In this document: one piece after another, positions 1 through 6,137 of the stretch
How positions within the stretch are numbered: the stretch's first letter is position 1
Layout: the number at the start of each line of letters is the position of its first letter
Source: Maricaulis sp.
Lineage (GTDB): Bacteria; Pseudomonadota; Alphaproteobacteria; Caulobacterales; Maricaulaceae
NCBI GenBank assembly: GCA_002694345.1
Contig: NZLV01000247.1
Location: 1 to 9,908, forward strand
DNA: 9,908 nt
Direction of reading: 5' to 3'
Notes under the pieces: generated by a model
What the model saw: the letters and a program-made list of their open reading frames with translations, nothing else
The model's database searches: none
What the model was told of the DNA's origin: nothing
Position numbers and translations under genes: made by a program

Positions 1-891
1 AAGGTTCACCAGACCCGCGCCCTGGGGGCCGAGGTCGATATTGTGGGCAGTGATTTCGACGCGGCCAAGGCACATGCCACCTCGCTCAGCGAGGCGACCG
101 GCGCGGTTTTCATCCATCCCTTCGATGATCCGATCGTGATGGCGGGGCAGGGCACCCTGGCCATGGAAATGCTGGCGGAATACCCCGATCTGGATGCGCT
201 GGTCCTGCCGATCGGTGGCGGCGGGCTGGCTGCGGGCTGCGGTCTCGCCGCCCGGCGCATCAATCCCGGGATCGAGCTGATCGGCGTCCAGTCCGACCTC
301 TTTCCCTCCTTCGCCAATCTCTATCACGGCACAAGCCGGCCGATCGGCGGTTTCACCCTGGCCGAGGGCATCGCCGTGCGCGATCCGGGTGCGGCCACCC
401 GCACCATCCTGATGGATTTGCTCGACGATGTTCTCCTGGTGGATGAGCGCCAGATCGAGCGGGCGCTCAATCTCTTCATCTCCCATCTGCGCGTTTTGCC
501 GGAAGGCGCGGGCGCGGCGGGATTGGCCGGCGTGCTGGCCGATCCGGACCGGTTCAGGGGCAAGAAAGTCGGCCTCGTTCTCACCGGCGGTAATGTCGAC
601 ACTCGGCTCCTGTCCTCGCTGCTCCTGCGGGATCTGGCCCGTTCACGCCGTCTGGCGCGCCTGCGTATCGAACTGGTCGATGTGCCCGGACAACTCTCCA
701 AGGTCTCCGAGGTGATCTCCCGCGCCGAAGGCAATGTCACCGATGTGGCCTATCACAAGACCTTCTCCGACCTGCCCGCCAAGGTGACCTATATCGACAT
801 CTCCCTGGAGGCGCAGGATGCCGCCCATATGGACCGGATAGAGGCCGCGCTGCGCGAGGCCGGTTTCCGCGTCGAGCCGGCGGGGTATTGA
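1..891 (+). CDS. ilvA: Threonine ammonia-lyase with ACT-like domain (5' end missing)
   Basis: PLP-dependent enzyme that deaminates threonine to 2-oxobutanoate and ammonia in the cytosol, usually the first step towards isoleucine. The reading frame is open from base 1, so 296 C-terminal residues are visible; roughly the first 110, with the PLP lysine, lie outside the window. Seen: a KVHQTRALGAEV segment at the very start, typical of this fold; the glycine loop PIGGGGL (bases 208-228), which holds the PLP phosphate in the family; and VLTGGNVD (about 574-597) near the end of the catalytic domain. From about base 655 to the end, starting RLRIELVDVPGQLSKV, is a single ACT-like regulatory domain, as in the medium-length form of about 400 residues rather than E. 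coli IlvA with two. Feedback control by an amino acid is plausible but inferred. A catabolic (TdcB-like) or serine/threonine dehydratase role cannot be excluded. An internal GTG at 43 is not the start, since homology continues upstream of it. Confidence 0.9.
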   Translation, partial: KVHQTRALGAEVDIVGSDFDAAKAHATSLSEATGAVFIHPFDDPIVMAGQGTLAMEMLAEYPDLDALVLPIGGGGLAAGCGLAARRINPGIELIGVQSDLFPSFANLYHGTSRPIGGFTLAEGIAVRDPGAATRTILMDLLDDVLLVDERQIERALNLFISHLRVLPEGAGAAGLAGVLADPDRFRGKKVGLVLTGGNVDTRLLSSLLLRDLARSRRLARLRIELVDVPGQLSKVSEVISRAEGNVTDVAYHKTFSDLPAKVTYIDISLEAQDAAHMDRIEAALREAGFRVEPAGY

Positions 892-942
892 TCATGGCGA
901 TTCTGGATGCCGAAACCCGGCCTGAACCCGTCCGGATCGTCC

Positions 943-948
943 GGAGAG
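943..948 (+). promoter_or_regulatory. Ribosome binding site deciding the GNAT start
   Basis: GGAGAG lies 8 bases before the ATG at 957. The frame is also open from a TTG at 888 and an ATG at 894, but the conserved acetyltransferase fold begins with IVRHATAPDVPAIE, directly after the 957 start. This site therefore favours 957 over the earlier codons. Confidence 0.6.
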
Positions 949-956
949 CTCCTGAC

Positions 957-1502
957 ATGATCGTGCGTCACGCCACCGCGCCGGATGTTCCCGCCATCGA
1001 GGCCCTGGTCGAATTGTCCATCGCCACACTCCTGCCGGCCGATCTCGACCCGGCTGAAGTCGCCGCCTCGCGTCACATCATGGGCGTGGACCGCGAACTG
1101 ATCGGTGATGGCACCTATCTCACCGTCTGGTCCGGCGACACGCTGGTTGCCTGCGGAGGCTGGTCCCGCCGCGCCACCCTGTTCGGCGGCGATGCCACCG
1201 CCGGCCGCAATTCCCGTCCGCTCGACCCGAAGACGGAACCGGCCCGCGTGCGCGCCATGTACACCCATCCCGACTACACCCGCCAAGGTCTGGGCCGGCT
1301 CATCCTCACCCGCTGCGAGGCGGAAGCCGCTGCCGCCGGCTTCACCCATGTCGAACTCGCCGCCACCCGTTCCGGCGCCCACCTCTACGAGGCGGCCGGC
1401 TATGAGCCGGTCGAAGACTGGTATGAACCCACCCCGGATGGGGTGGGCGTTCCCCTGACCCGTATGCGCAAGGCTGTACACAGCAACTTGGCATCCAACT
1501 GA
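957..1502 (+). CDS. GNAT-family N-acetyltransferase
   Basis: Predicted cytosolic acetyl-CoA-dependent N-acetyltransferase of 181 residues, the normal size for a single GNAT domain; the substrate is unknown. Seen: an N-terminal strand IVRHATAPDVPAIEALV, central strands around VACGGWSRRATLFGGD, then motif A, VRAMYTHPDYTRQGLGR, whose RQGLGR segment matches the family acetyl-CoA pyrophosphate loop (Q/R-x-x-G-x-G/A), and a C-terminal HLYEAAGYEPVEDW, the usual last motif. The start at 957 was chosen for its ribosome binding site and because the fold begins there; starting at 894 would add 21 residues without visible homology and place the gene 2 bases after the threonine ammonia-lyase stop. It probably shares a transcript with that gene (65-base gap). 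Nothing around it indicates what it acetylates. Confidence 0.85.
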   Translation: MIVRHATAPDVPAIEALVELSIATLLPADLDPAEVAASRHIMGVDRELIGDGTYLTVWSGDTLVACGGWSRRATLFGGDATAGRNSRPLDPKTEPARVRAMYTHPDYTRQGLGRLILTRCEAEAAAAGFTHVELAATRSGAHLYEAAGYEPVEDWYEPTPDGVGVPLTRMRKAVHSNLASN

Positions 1503-1505
1503 CAC

Positions 1506-1556
1506 ACACGCATGCTAGGCGGACGTGCAAGCTGGCTCACCGGAGCCGGAGCGTGT
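1506..1556 (+). repeat. Nested hairpin ahead of the transaldolase gene
   Basis: ACACGC at 1506-1511 is the reverse complement of GCGTGT at 1551-1556. Inside lies a tighter hairpin, CTGGCTC at 1532-1538 with GAGCCGG at 1543-1549 (7 pairs including one G-T), loop ACCG. It fills most of the 72-base gap between the acetyltransferase and the transaldolase and ends just before the latter's ribosome binding site. There is no T-run after it, so it is not a clear intrinsic terminator; it could be a weak terminator, an RNA leader structure or chance in GC-rich DNA. Confidence 0.4.
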
Positions 1557-1574
1557 CCTGCCGGGAGATGAGAC

Positions 1575-2228
1575 ATGAAATTCTTTGTTGATACCGCCGA
1601 TGTGGCTGACATCCGTGAACTGGACGAGGCGGGCCTCGTGGACGGGGTGACCACCAATCCGTCCCTGATCGCCAAGTCGGGTCGCGATTTCATCGAGGTG
1701 ACGAAGGAAATCTGCGCGCTCGTCTCCGGCCCGGTCAGTGCCGAGGTCACGGCGCTGGACGCACCGACCATGCTGGCCGAAGGCCGCAAGCTGGCGGCCC
1801 TGGCCGACAATGTCGCCGTGAAACTCCCGCTCACCTTTGAAGGGCTGAAAGCCTGTCAGGGCCTGACGGCGGACGGCATCAAGACCAATGTCACCCTGTG
1901 CTTCTCGGCCAATCAGGGCCTGCTCGCAGCCAAGGCCGGCGCCACCTATATCTCGCCCTTCATCGGCCGCCTCGACGATCTGGGCGTCGACGGGATGGAG
2001 CTGATCGAGAATTTGCGCATCATCTACGACAATTACGGGTTCCAGACCGAGATCCTGGCCGCCTCGATCCGCTCCGCCGACCACGTCCAGCAATGCGCCC
2101 TGGCCGGCGCCGACGTCGCCACCGTGCCGCCCTCCGTCCTCAAGGGCCTGGTCAAGCACAAGCTCACCGATGCCGGCCTGGAAGCCTTCATGGCCGATTG
2201 GGAAAAGACCGGCCAGAGTATCCTTTGA
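1575..2228 (+). CDS. tal: Transaldolase, short TalC-like form
   Basis: Predicted cytosolic transaldolase of the non-oxidative pentose phosphate pathway, moving a dihydroxyacetone unit between sugar phosphates by way of a Schiff base. At 217 residues it is the short, single-barrel form. Seen: FVDTAD with catalytic Asp6, VTTNPSL with Asn28, Glu57 in SAEVTA, the Schiff-base Lys83 in VAVKLPLT, and Phe129 in ISPFIGRLDD. The Glu/Phe pair is what classical transaldolases carry at positions where E. coli fructose-6-phosphate aldolase has Gln59 and Tyr131, so transaldolase is the better call even though this family is often labelled fructose-6-phosphate aldolase. The start is supported by GGGAG at 1563-1567, 7 bases before the ATG. 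A hairpin spans its stop codon. Neighbours give no pathway context. Confidence 0.92.
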   Translation: MKFFVDTADVADIRELDEAGLVDGVTTNPSLIAKSGRDFIEVTKEICALVSGPVSAEVTALDAPTMLAEGRKLAALADNVAVKLPLTFEGLKACQGLTADGIKTNVTLCFSANQGLLAAKAGATYISPFIGRLDDLGVDGMELIENLRIIYDNYGFQTEILAASIRSADHVQQCALAGADVATVPPSVLKGLVKHKLTDAGLEAFMADWEKTGQSIL

Positions 2229-2251
2229 GGGATATCCTCTGACCGGCCTTT
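2204..2251. terminator. Probable bidirectional terminator between converging genes
   Basis: A long imperfect hairpin. The left arm 2209-2223 (CCGGCCAGAGTATCC) pairs with GGATA at 2230-2234 and CTCTGACCGG at 2237-2246, with a 2-base bulge (2235-2236), one C-A mismatch and a 6-base loop. After an A-C mismatch the stem continues through GAAAA-type bases at 2204-2207 against CTTT at 2248-2251. The short T-run on the plus transcript and TTTT on the minus transcript suit termination in both directions. It covers the last codons and stop of the transaldolase and lies 9 bases from the end of the converging DUF2855 gene. The T-runs are short, so efficiency is uncertain. Confidence 0.6.
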
Positions 2252-2260
2252 CGCCGTGTC

Positions 2261-3319
2261 TCAGTTCTTTACGTAGAGCGCCGCCTTGGCCGGAACCTTG
2301 CCTGCAATGAGCGCGTCATACGTCTCCAGGCAGCCGGTGTCGCCCTCACTGCCCGTGAAGTCGAAAAAGCCCGACGCCGCGTTCGCGAAATTGGTCCAGG
2401 CGGTCTTGTAGACCCGGTCGAACTCGTCCTGGCCCCAGCTCTTGATCAGGGCGCGGGCCGCGTCCGGGGCGAAGAAGAATTGCGGCTTGGGCGGCGGCAA
2501 GTCCTTCGGCGGCGCACTGTTCTCCCAATGGGCACCGCCGACCCGGATATTCGCCGCCAGCTGGCCGGCCAGGGTCTCGTGCAGCGCCATGTTGAGTTTC
2601 GAGTCGCCTGCGAAATCGACGATCACCGCCTGGTCCATGCCGGTCAGCCCGTCCAGCGCGTCATAGGTCGTGACCCCGTCATAGAGATCCAGGCCTGTCA
2701 CGAAGTCCGCATTGCGCGTCGAGGTGAGGGCATGGGCGGGCTTGCCCGCGGCCTTCAGCAGGAAGGCCAGCGCGATGGCGGTCTTGGACGAGGCGCTGGT
2801 CAGCAGGACCGGACCCTGCGCCATGTCGCGCAGATGGTGGTCGAGCAGGAAGGCCGTGATGAAGAGCGGCTGCAGCACCATCTGCGCCGGCTCCATCGCT
2901 TCCGACCAGGCCGGGTCTGCGGCGCAGCGCGTATAGGTGTTGTAGGCCGGGGCCAGTTCGGCCCGGTGCGGCGCCAAGTCGAAGAATCGCTGCGCGTCGA
3001 TCCGGCCCGGCTGGACGATCAGTTCGGAGCCGGCGGGAAAATATCCGTAGATGCGCTCGCCGACAGTCAGGCCCTCGACCGTGTTTTCCACAATTTCCGC
3101 GAATCCCCAGACCGGCAGGCGTCCGCGCCCGTCCGCGCCCGGGAAGAAGTCCCAATAGCGCATGGCGTGACCGAAGGCGGCATAGGTGATGTTGTTGGCG
3201 GTCAACGCGAAACGGTCAACGCGCAGGCGGGCTTCGCCCGGTTTCAGTGCGGTTTCACCCGTTGGCACGATCTTGGCGTCATTGATCGACGCCTTGTCGA
3301 TGGAAAGCGACCAACCCAT
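2261..3319 (-). CDS. DUF2855 family protein (dehydrogenase-like fold)
   Basis: Protein of 352 residues that I recognise as DUF2855, a family of unknown function resembling medium-chain dehydrogenase/reductases. Seen: an N-terminal part with GEARLRVDRFALTANNITYA (29-48) and WGFAEIVENTVEGLTVGERIYGY (71-93), resembling the GroES-like domain of quinone-oxidoreductase-type enzymes; then VLLTSASSKTAIALAFLLKA (171-190), a strand-loop-helix like a nucleotide-binding Rossmann segment but without the textbook GxGxxG. No signal peptide or membrane span is visible, so it is probably cytosolic. The start at 3319 is chosen because GGGAGG lies just upstream and the conserved sequence begins at MGWSL; the open frame extends to 3403 but the extra 28 residues look non-coding. 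It converges on the transaldolase and is divergent from ccoN. A reductase role is inference; substrate and cofactor are unknown. Confidence 0.82.
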   Translation of the reverse strand: MGWSLSIDKASINDAKIVPTGETALKPGEARLRVDRFALTANNITYAAFGHAMRYWDFFPGADGRGRLPVWGFAEIVENTVEGLTVGERIYGYFPAGSELIVQPGRIDAQRFFDLAPHRAELAPAYNTYTRCAADPAWSEAMEPAQMVLQPLFITAFLLDHHLRDMAQGPVLLTSASSKTAIALAFLLKAAGKPAHALTSTRNADFVTGLDLYDGVTTYDALDGLTGMDQAVIVDFAGDSKLNMALHETLAGQLAANIRVGGAHWENSAPPKDLPPPKPQFFFAPDAARALIKSWGQDEFDRVYKTAWTNFANAASGFFDFTGSEGDTGCLETYDALIAGKVPAKAALYVKN

Positions 3320-3324
3320 TATTT

Positions 3325-3330
3325 CCTCCC
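3325..3330 (-). promoter_or_regulatory. Ribosome binding site of the DUF2855 gene
   Basis: On the minus strand GGGAGG lies 5 bases before the ATG at 3319-3317. It is the strongest Shine-Dalgarno match near this gene and decides for this start over the in-frame ATG at 3403. Confidence 0.65.
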
Positions 3331-3416
3331 GTATTTTCTTATCTGTCTGCGCGAAGGTGAGGGAATGTTCAAGTGGTGACACGCGACCGGGTGTGTGCTC
3401 CACTGCGCGTCAAGGA

Positions 3417-3484
3417 TGTGGCGCAGACCCGTTTCGTCGCACGCGACAAATTGCCATAGAGTTTTTGCGGAAATCTGCGCTACA
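3417..3484. repeat. Nested inverted repeats upstream of ccoN
   Basis: The outer arms are TGTGGCGCAGA (3417-3427) and TCTGCGCTACA (3474-3484), complementary over 11 bases apart from one G-T pair and separated by 46 bases. Inside is a tight palindrome, GTCGC-AC-GCGAC (3436-3447), extended by TT at 3433-3434 pairing with AA at 3449-3450 across one mismatch. The right outer arm ends 31 bases before the ccoN start. The inner palindrome looks like a dimeric-regulator operator, but I do not recognise the protein; the outer arms could form an RNA stem if transcription starts upstream. Confidence 0.5.
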
Positions 3485-3515
3485 CCGGGCCAATAACAGC
3501 CATCCGGGGGCGCAA

Positions 3516-5168
3516 ATGTCTATCGCTCAAGGGCTTCGCCGGGCCGGGACCGATCCCAGCACGGCCGCCGTATTTATCATCACTACTCTCGGGGCTTTGT
3601 GGTCGCTCTTTGCGGCTGCCTATGCCCCCGATGCCGCCATGAGAGGCCAGTCCTGGCTGATCCTCGGCGGTTTCCTGACCGGGATCATCATGCTCGTCGG
3701 CGTTATCGCCAATGGCGGCGTGATCGATGACGAGCGGGAATATAATGAAAACCTGATCAAGGCGGGCGTCATCGCCACCATGTTCTGGGGAATCGCCGGC
3801 TTGCTGGTCGGGGTGATCATCGCCCTGCAGCTGGCCTTCCCGGTTCTCAATATCGAGGCGTTCGGCTTCACCAATTTCGGTCGCCTGCGTCCGCTGCACA
3901 CCTCCGCCGTGATCTTCGCCTTCGGGGGCAATGCGCTCCTGGCGACGTCCTTCTATGTGGTCCAGCGTACCTGCCGGACCCGGATCGCCGGCGGAATCTG
4001 GCCCTGGTTCGTGTTCTGGGGCTATAACTTCTTCATCGTGATCGCCGCCTCCGGCTACATCATCGGCATTACCCAATCGAAGGAATATGCCGAGCCGGAA
4101 TGGTATGCCGACCTGTGGCTGACCCTGGTCTGGGTGGTTTATCTCCTCGTCTTCCTGGGCACGCTCTGGAAGCGGAAAGAACCGCACATCTACGTCGCCA
4201 ACTGGTTCTACCTGGCTTTCATCGTGACGATTGCCGTCCTGCACGTGGTCAACAATCTGGCCATGCCGGTCTCCTTCCTCGGCTCGCGCAGCTATTCGCT
4301 GTTCGCCGGGGTGCAGGATGCCCTGACGCAATGGTGGTACGGCCACAATGCGGTGGGCTTCTTCCTGACGGCCGGCTTCCTGGGGATCATGTACTACTTC
4401 ATCCCCAAACGCGTGCAGCGCCCGGTCTATTCCTACCGCCTGTCGATCATCCACTTCTGGTCGCTGATCTTCATCTACATCTGGGCTGGCCCGCACCACC
4501 TGCACTACACGGCTCTGCCGGAGTGGGCGCAGACGCTGGGCATGACCTTCTCGATCATGTTGTGGATGCCGTCCTGGGGCGGGATGATCAACGGCCTGAT
4601 GACCCTGTCGGGGGCCTGGGACAAGCTGCGGACCGACCCGGTCGTGCGGATGCTGGTCCTCTCCGTGGCCTTCTACGGCATGTCGACCTTCGAGGGTCCG
4701 GTGATGTCGATCCGCGCCGTGAACGCGCTGTCGCACTACACCGATTGGACCGTCGGCCACGTGCACTCCGGTGCGCTGGGCTGGGTCGGCTTCATCTCCT
4801 TCGGTGCCATGTACTGCTTGGTGCCCTGGCTGTGGAAGCGCAAAGGCATGCACTCCAAGGCGCTGGTTGACTGGCACTTCTGGATCGCGACCTTCGGCAT
4901 CCTGCTCTACATCACCTCGATGTGGGTCGCCGGGATCATGCAGGGTCTGATGTGGCGGGCCTATAACGAGCTGGGCTTCCTGGAATTCTCCTTCGTGGAA
5001 ACCGTGGAAGCGATGCACATCCAGTACATCATCCGGGCTGTCGGTGGTCTGCTCTATCTGAGTGGTGCCCTGATCATGGCCTACAATGTCTACCGCACCA
5101 TCAAGGGCGACGTGACTGAGGAAGACGAGCACGTCATTCCCCAGACCGCCGCCATTCCGGCTCAGTAA
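3516..5168 (+). CDS. ccoN: Cytochrome c oxidase cbb3-type, catalytic subunit I
   Basis: Haem-copper oxidase subunit of the inner membrane that reduces oxygen to water with high affinity. It has 550 residues and about 14 hydrophobic spans, counting two at the N-terminus (about 16-66) ahead of the common core. Ligands seen: His128 (LRPLHTSAV) for the low-spin haem b; His277 (YGHNAVGF), His327 and His328 (GPHHLHY) for CuB; Tyr321 six residues before His327, the cbb3-type cross-linked tyrosine; His415 and His417 (GHVHSG) for haem b3 and haem b. The spacings from 277 to 327 and from 327 to 415 match those known for this family. The open frame extends upstream to 3186, but that part lies antisense to the DUF2855 gene and has no membrane character, so the ATG at 3516 is taken. 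First gene of ccoNOQP; 11 bases separate it from ccoO. Confidence 0.97.
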   Translation: MSIAQGLRRAGTDPSTAAVFIITTLGALWSLFAAAYAPDAAMRGQSWLILGGFLTGIIMLVGVIANGGVIDDEREYNENLIKAGVIATMFWGIAGLLVGVIIALQLAFPVLNIEAFGFTNFGRLRPLHTSAVIFAFGGNALLATSFYVVQRTCRTRIAGGIWPWFVFWGYNFFIVIAASGYIIGITQSKEYAEPEWYADLWLTLVWVVYLLVFLGTLWKRKEPHIYVANWFYLAFIVTIAVLHVVNNLAMPVSFLGSRSYSLFAGVQDALTQWWYGHNAVGFFLTAGFLGIMYYFIPKRVQRPVYSYRLSIIHFWSLIFIYIWAGPHHLHYTALPEWAQTLGMTFSIMLWMPSWGGMINGLMTLSGAWDKLRTDPVVRMLVLSVAFYGMSTFEGPVMSIRAVNALSHYTDWTVGHVHSGALGWVGFISFGAMYCLVPWLWKRKGMHSKALVDWHFWIATFGILLYITSMWVAGIMQGLMWRAYNELGFLEFSFVETVEAMHIQYIIRAVGGLLYLSGALIMAYNVYRTIKGDVTEEDEHVIPQTAAIPAQ

Positions 5169-5179
5169 GGGAGCGTCTG

Positions 5180-5938
5180 ATGGCACAATCCAAAAGCCGC
5201 TGGAGCAAGCTCCACAACAAGCTCTTCGAGCAGAACTCCCTGATCCTCACGGTTGGCGTCCTCGTCACCGTGTCGATCGGCGGGATCGTCGAGATCGCTC
5301 CGCTCTTCTACCTGGACTCCACGATCGAGGAAGTGGAGGGCGTGCGCCCCTACACCCCGCTCGAGCAGATCGGCCGTGACATCTACATCCGCGAGGGGTG
5401 CTATAACTGCCACTCGCAGATGGTCCGTCCGCTGCGCGACGAGGTCGAGCGCTACGGCCACTACTCGCTCGCCGCGGAGAGCATGTATGACCACCCCTTC
5501 CAGTGGGGCTCCAAGCGGACGGGGCCCGACCTCGCCCGCGTCGGGGGCAAGTACTCGGATGAATGGCACAATGACCACCTGACGGATCCCCGTTCGGTTG
5601 TCCCGGAATCCATCATGCCGTCCTACCCCTTCCTGGCGGAGAGCGAGCTCGATTTCGACAATATCGCCGCCAATCTGCGCGCCCTGCGCATGGTGGGGGT
5701 TCCCTACACTGACGAGATGATCGAAACGGCCGTGGCGGACGTCACGACCCAGCTCGATCCCTACGCCATGGATTTCGACGGTTTCCAGGCGCGCTATCCG
5801 GGGGCCCTGATGCGGGACTTCGACGGCGACCCCTCGCGGGTCACCGAGATGGACGCGCTGGTCGCCTATCTCCAGGTGCTCGGCACCATGGTGGACTTCT
5901 CCACCTATGAGGCCGAAGCCGACGAAAATCTGAGGTAG
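5180..5938 (+). CDS. ccoO: Cytochrome c oxidase cbb3-type, mono-haem subunit II
   Basis: Membrane-anchored mono-haem cytochrome c that passes electrons from CcoP to CcoN. It has 252 residues, the usual length. Seen: one N-terminal membrane span (about 17-40), which places the rest in the periplasm; the haem c site CYNCH with Cys74, Cys77 and His78; the highly conserved stretch after it (SQMVRPLRDEVERYGHYS) and WGSKRTGPDLARVGGKYSDEW; and the axial Met146 in ESIMPSYPF. The start has a good ribosome binding site, GGGAG at 5169-5173 with 6-base spacing, overlapping the end of ccoN. The stop is 4 bases before ccoQ, so the genes are co-transcribed and probably translationally coupled. No missing residue noticed. 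Confidence 0.97.
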   Translation: MAQSKSRWSKLHNKLFEQNSLILTVGVLVTVSIGGIVEIAPLFYLDSTIEEVEGVRPYTPLEQIGRDIYIREGCYNCHSQMVRPLRDEVERYGHYSLAAESMYDHPFQWGSKRTGPDLARVGGKYSDEWHNDHLTDPRSVVPESIMPSYPFLAESELDFDNIAANLRALRMVGVPYTDEMIETAVADVTTQLDPYAMDFDGFQARYPGALMRDFDGDPSRVTEMDALVAYLQVLGTMVDFSTYEAEADENLR

Positions 5939-5942
5939 GGCA

Positions 5943-6137
5943 ATGTACGAGACACTCTCCACATTTGCCCAGACCGGGGGGTTGCTGATCTTCGTTCTCC
6001 TGTTTGCGGGTGTCCTGGCCTACGCGCTCTGGCCCCGCAACCAGGCGAAGTTCGACGCTGCGGCGAACGCGCCCCTTTCGGAATCCGATGCACCGGTCAC
6101 GTCCGGACAGAATGAGGACGGAATCCATGTCCGATAA
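5943..6137 (+). CDS. ccoQ: Cytochrome c oxidase cbb3-type, small subunit CcoQ
   Basis: Small single-span membrane protein of 64 residues. In characterised cbb3 oxidases CcoQ stabilises the complex and the attachment of CcoP. Seen: a short N-terminus, one hydrophobic span (about residues 12-30, GGLLIFVLLFAGVLAYALW), the typical WPRNQAKFD boundary, then a short polar, probably cytoplasmic tail rich in Ala, Ser, Glu and Asp. The call rests on size, topology and its invariable place between ccoO and ccoP, since the family is weakly conserved. GAGG at 5932-5935 serves as ribosome binding site. Its last 11 bases overlap the start of ccoP. Confidence 0.9.
   Translation: MYETLSTFAQTGGLLIFVLLFAGVLAYALWPRNQAKFDAAANAPLSESDAPVTSGQNEDGIHVR

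Larger units (their letters stand above)
3320..3515. promoter_or_regulatory. Divergent intergenic region between DUF2855 and ccoN
   Basis: These 196 bases must carry the ccoNOQP promoter and probably that of the DUF2855 gene. I see no convincing -35/-10 pair for either direction. I checked every TTG and CAA in the region: none forms the TTG-N8-CAA core of an FNR/FixK box, the usual activator site for this operon in alphaproteobacteria. What it does contain is a set of nested inverted repeats at 3417-3484, listed separately, and a weak G-rich ribosome binding site (GGGGG, 3506-3510) 5 bases before the ccoN ATG. Confidence 0.6.

Noticed and set aside
888..956. Earlier TTG or ATG starts for the acetyltransferase
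   Set aside because: The extra residues show no family similarity, and GGAGAG stands at proper distance before 957. The ATG at 894 remains possible.
3320..3403. 28-residue N-terminal extension of the DUF2855 protein
   Set aside because: The strong GGGAGG site and the conserved start MGWSL fit the start at 3319; the extension occupies the promoter region.
3451..3484. Sigma-70-type promoter TTGCCA with TACACC for ccoN
   Set aside because: The spacing between the hexamers is 24 bases, too long, and the alternative -10 candidates fit poorly.
3186..3515. N-terminal extension of CcoN in the same open frame
   Set aside because: It lies antisense to the start of the DUF2855 gene, is rich in Arg and Ser, has no membrane character and no good ribosome binding site. 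The conserved protein starts at 3516.
3480..5186. Long minus-strand open frame of 568 codons opposite ccoN
   Set aside because: It is a shadow of the high-GC ccoN codons: rich in His, Asp, Gly and Arg with no recognisable domain, while ccoN is conserved in full detail.
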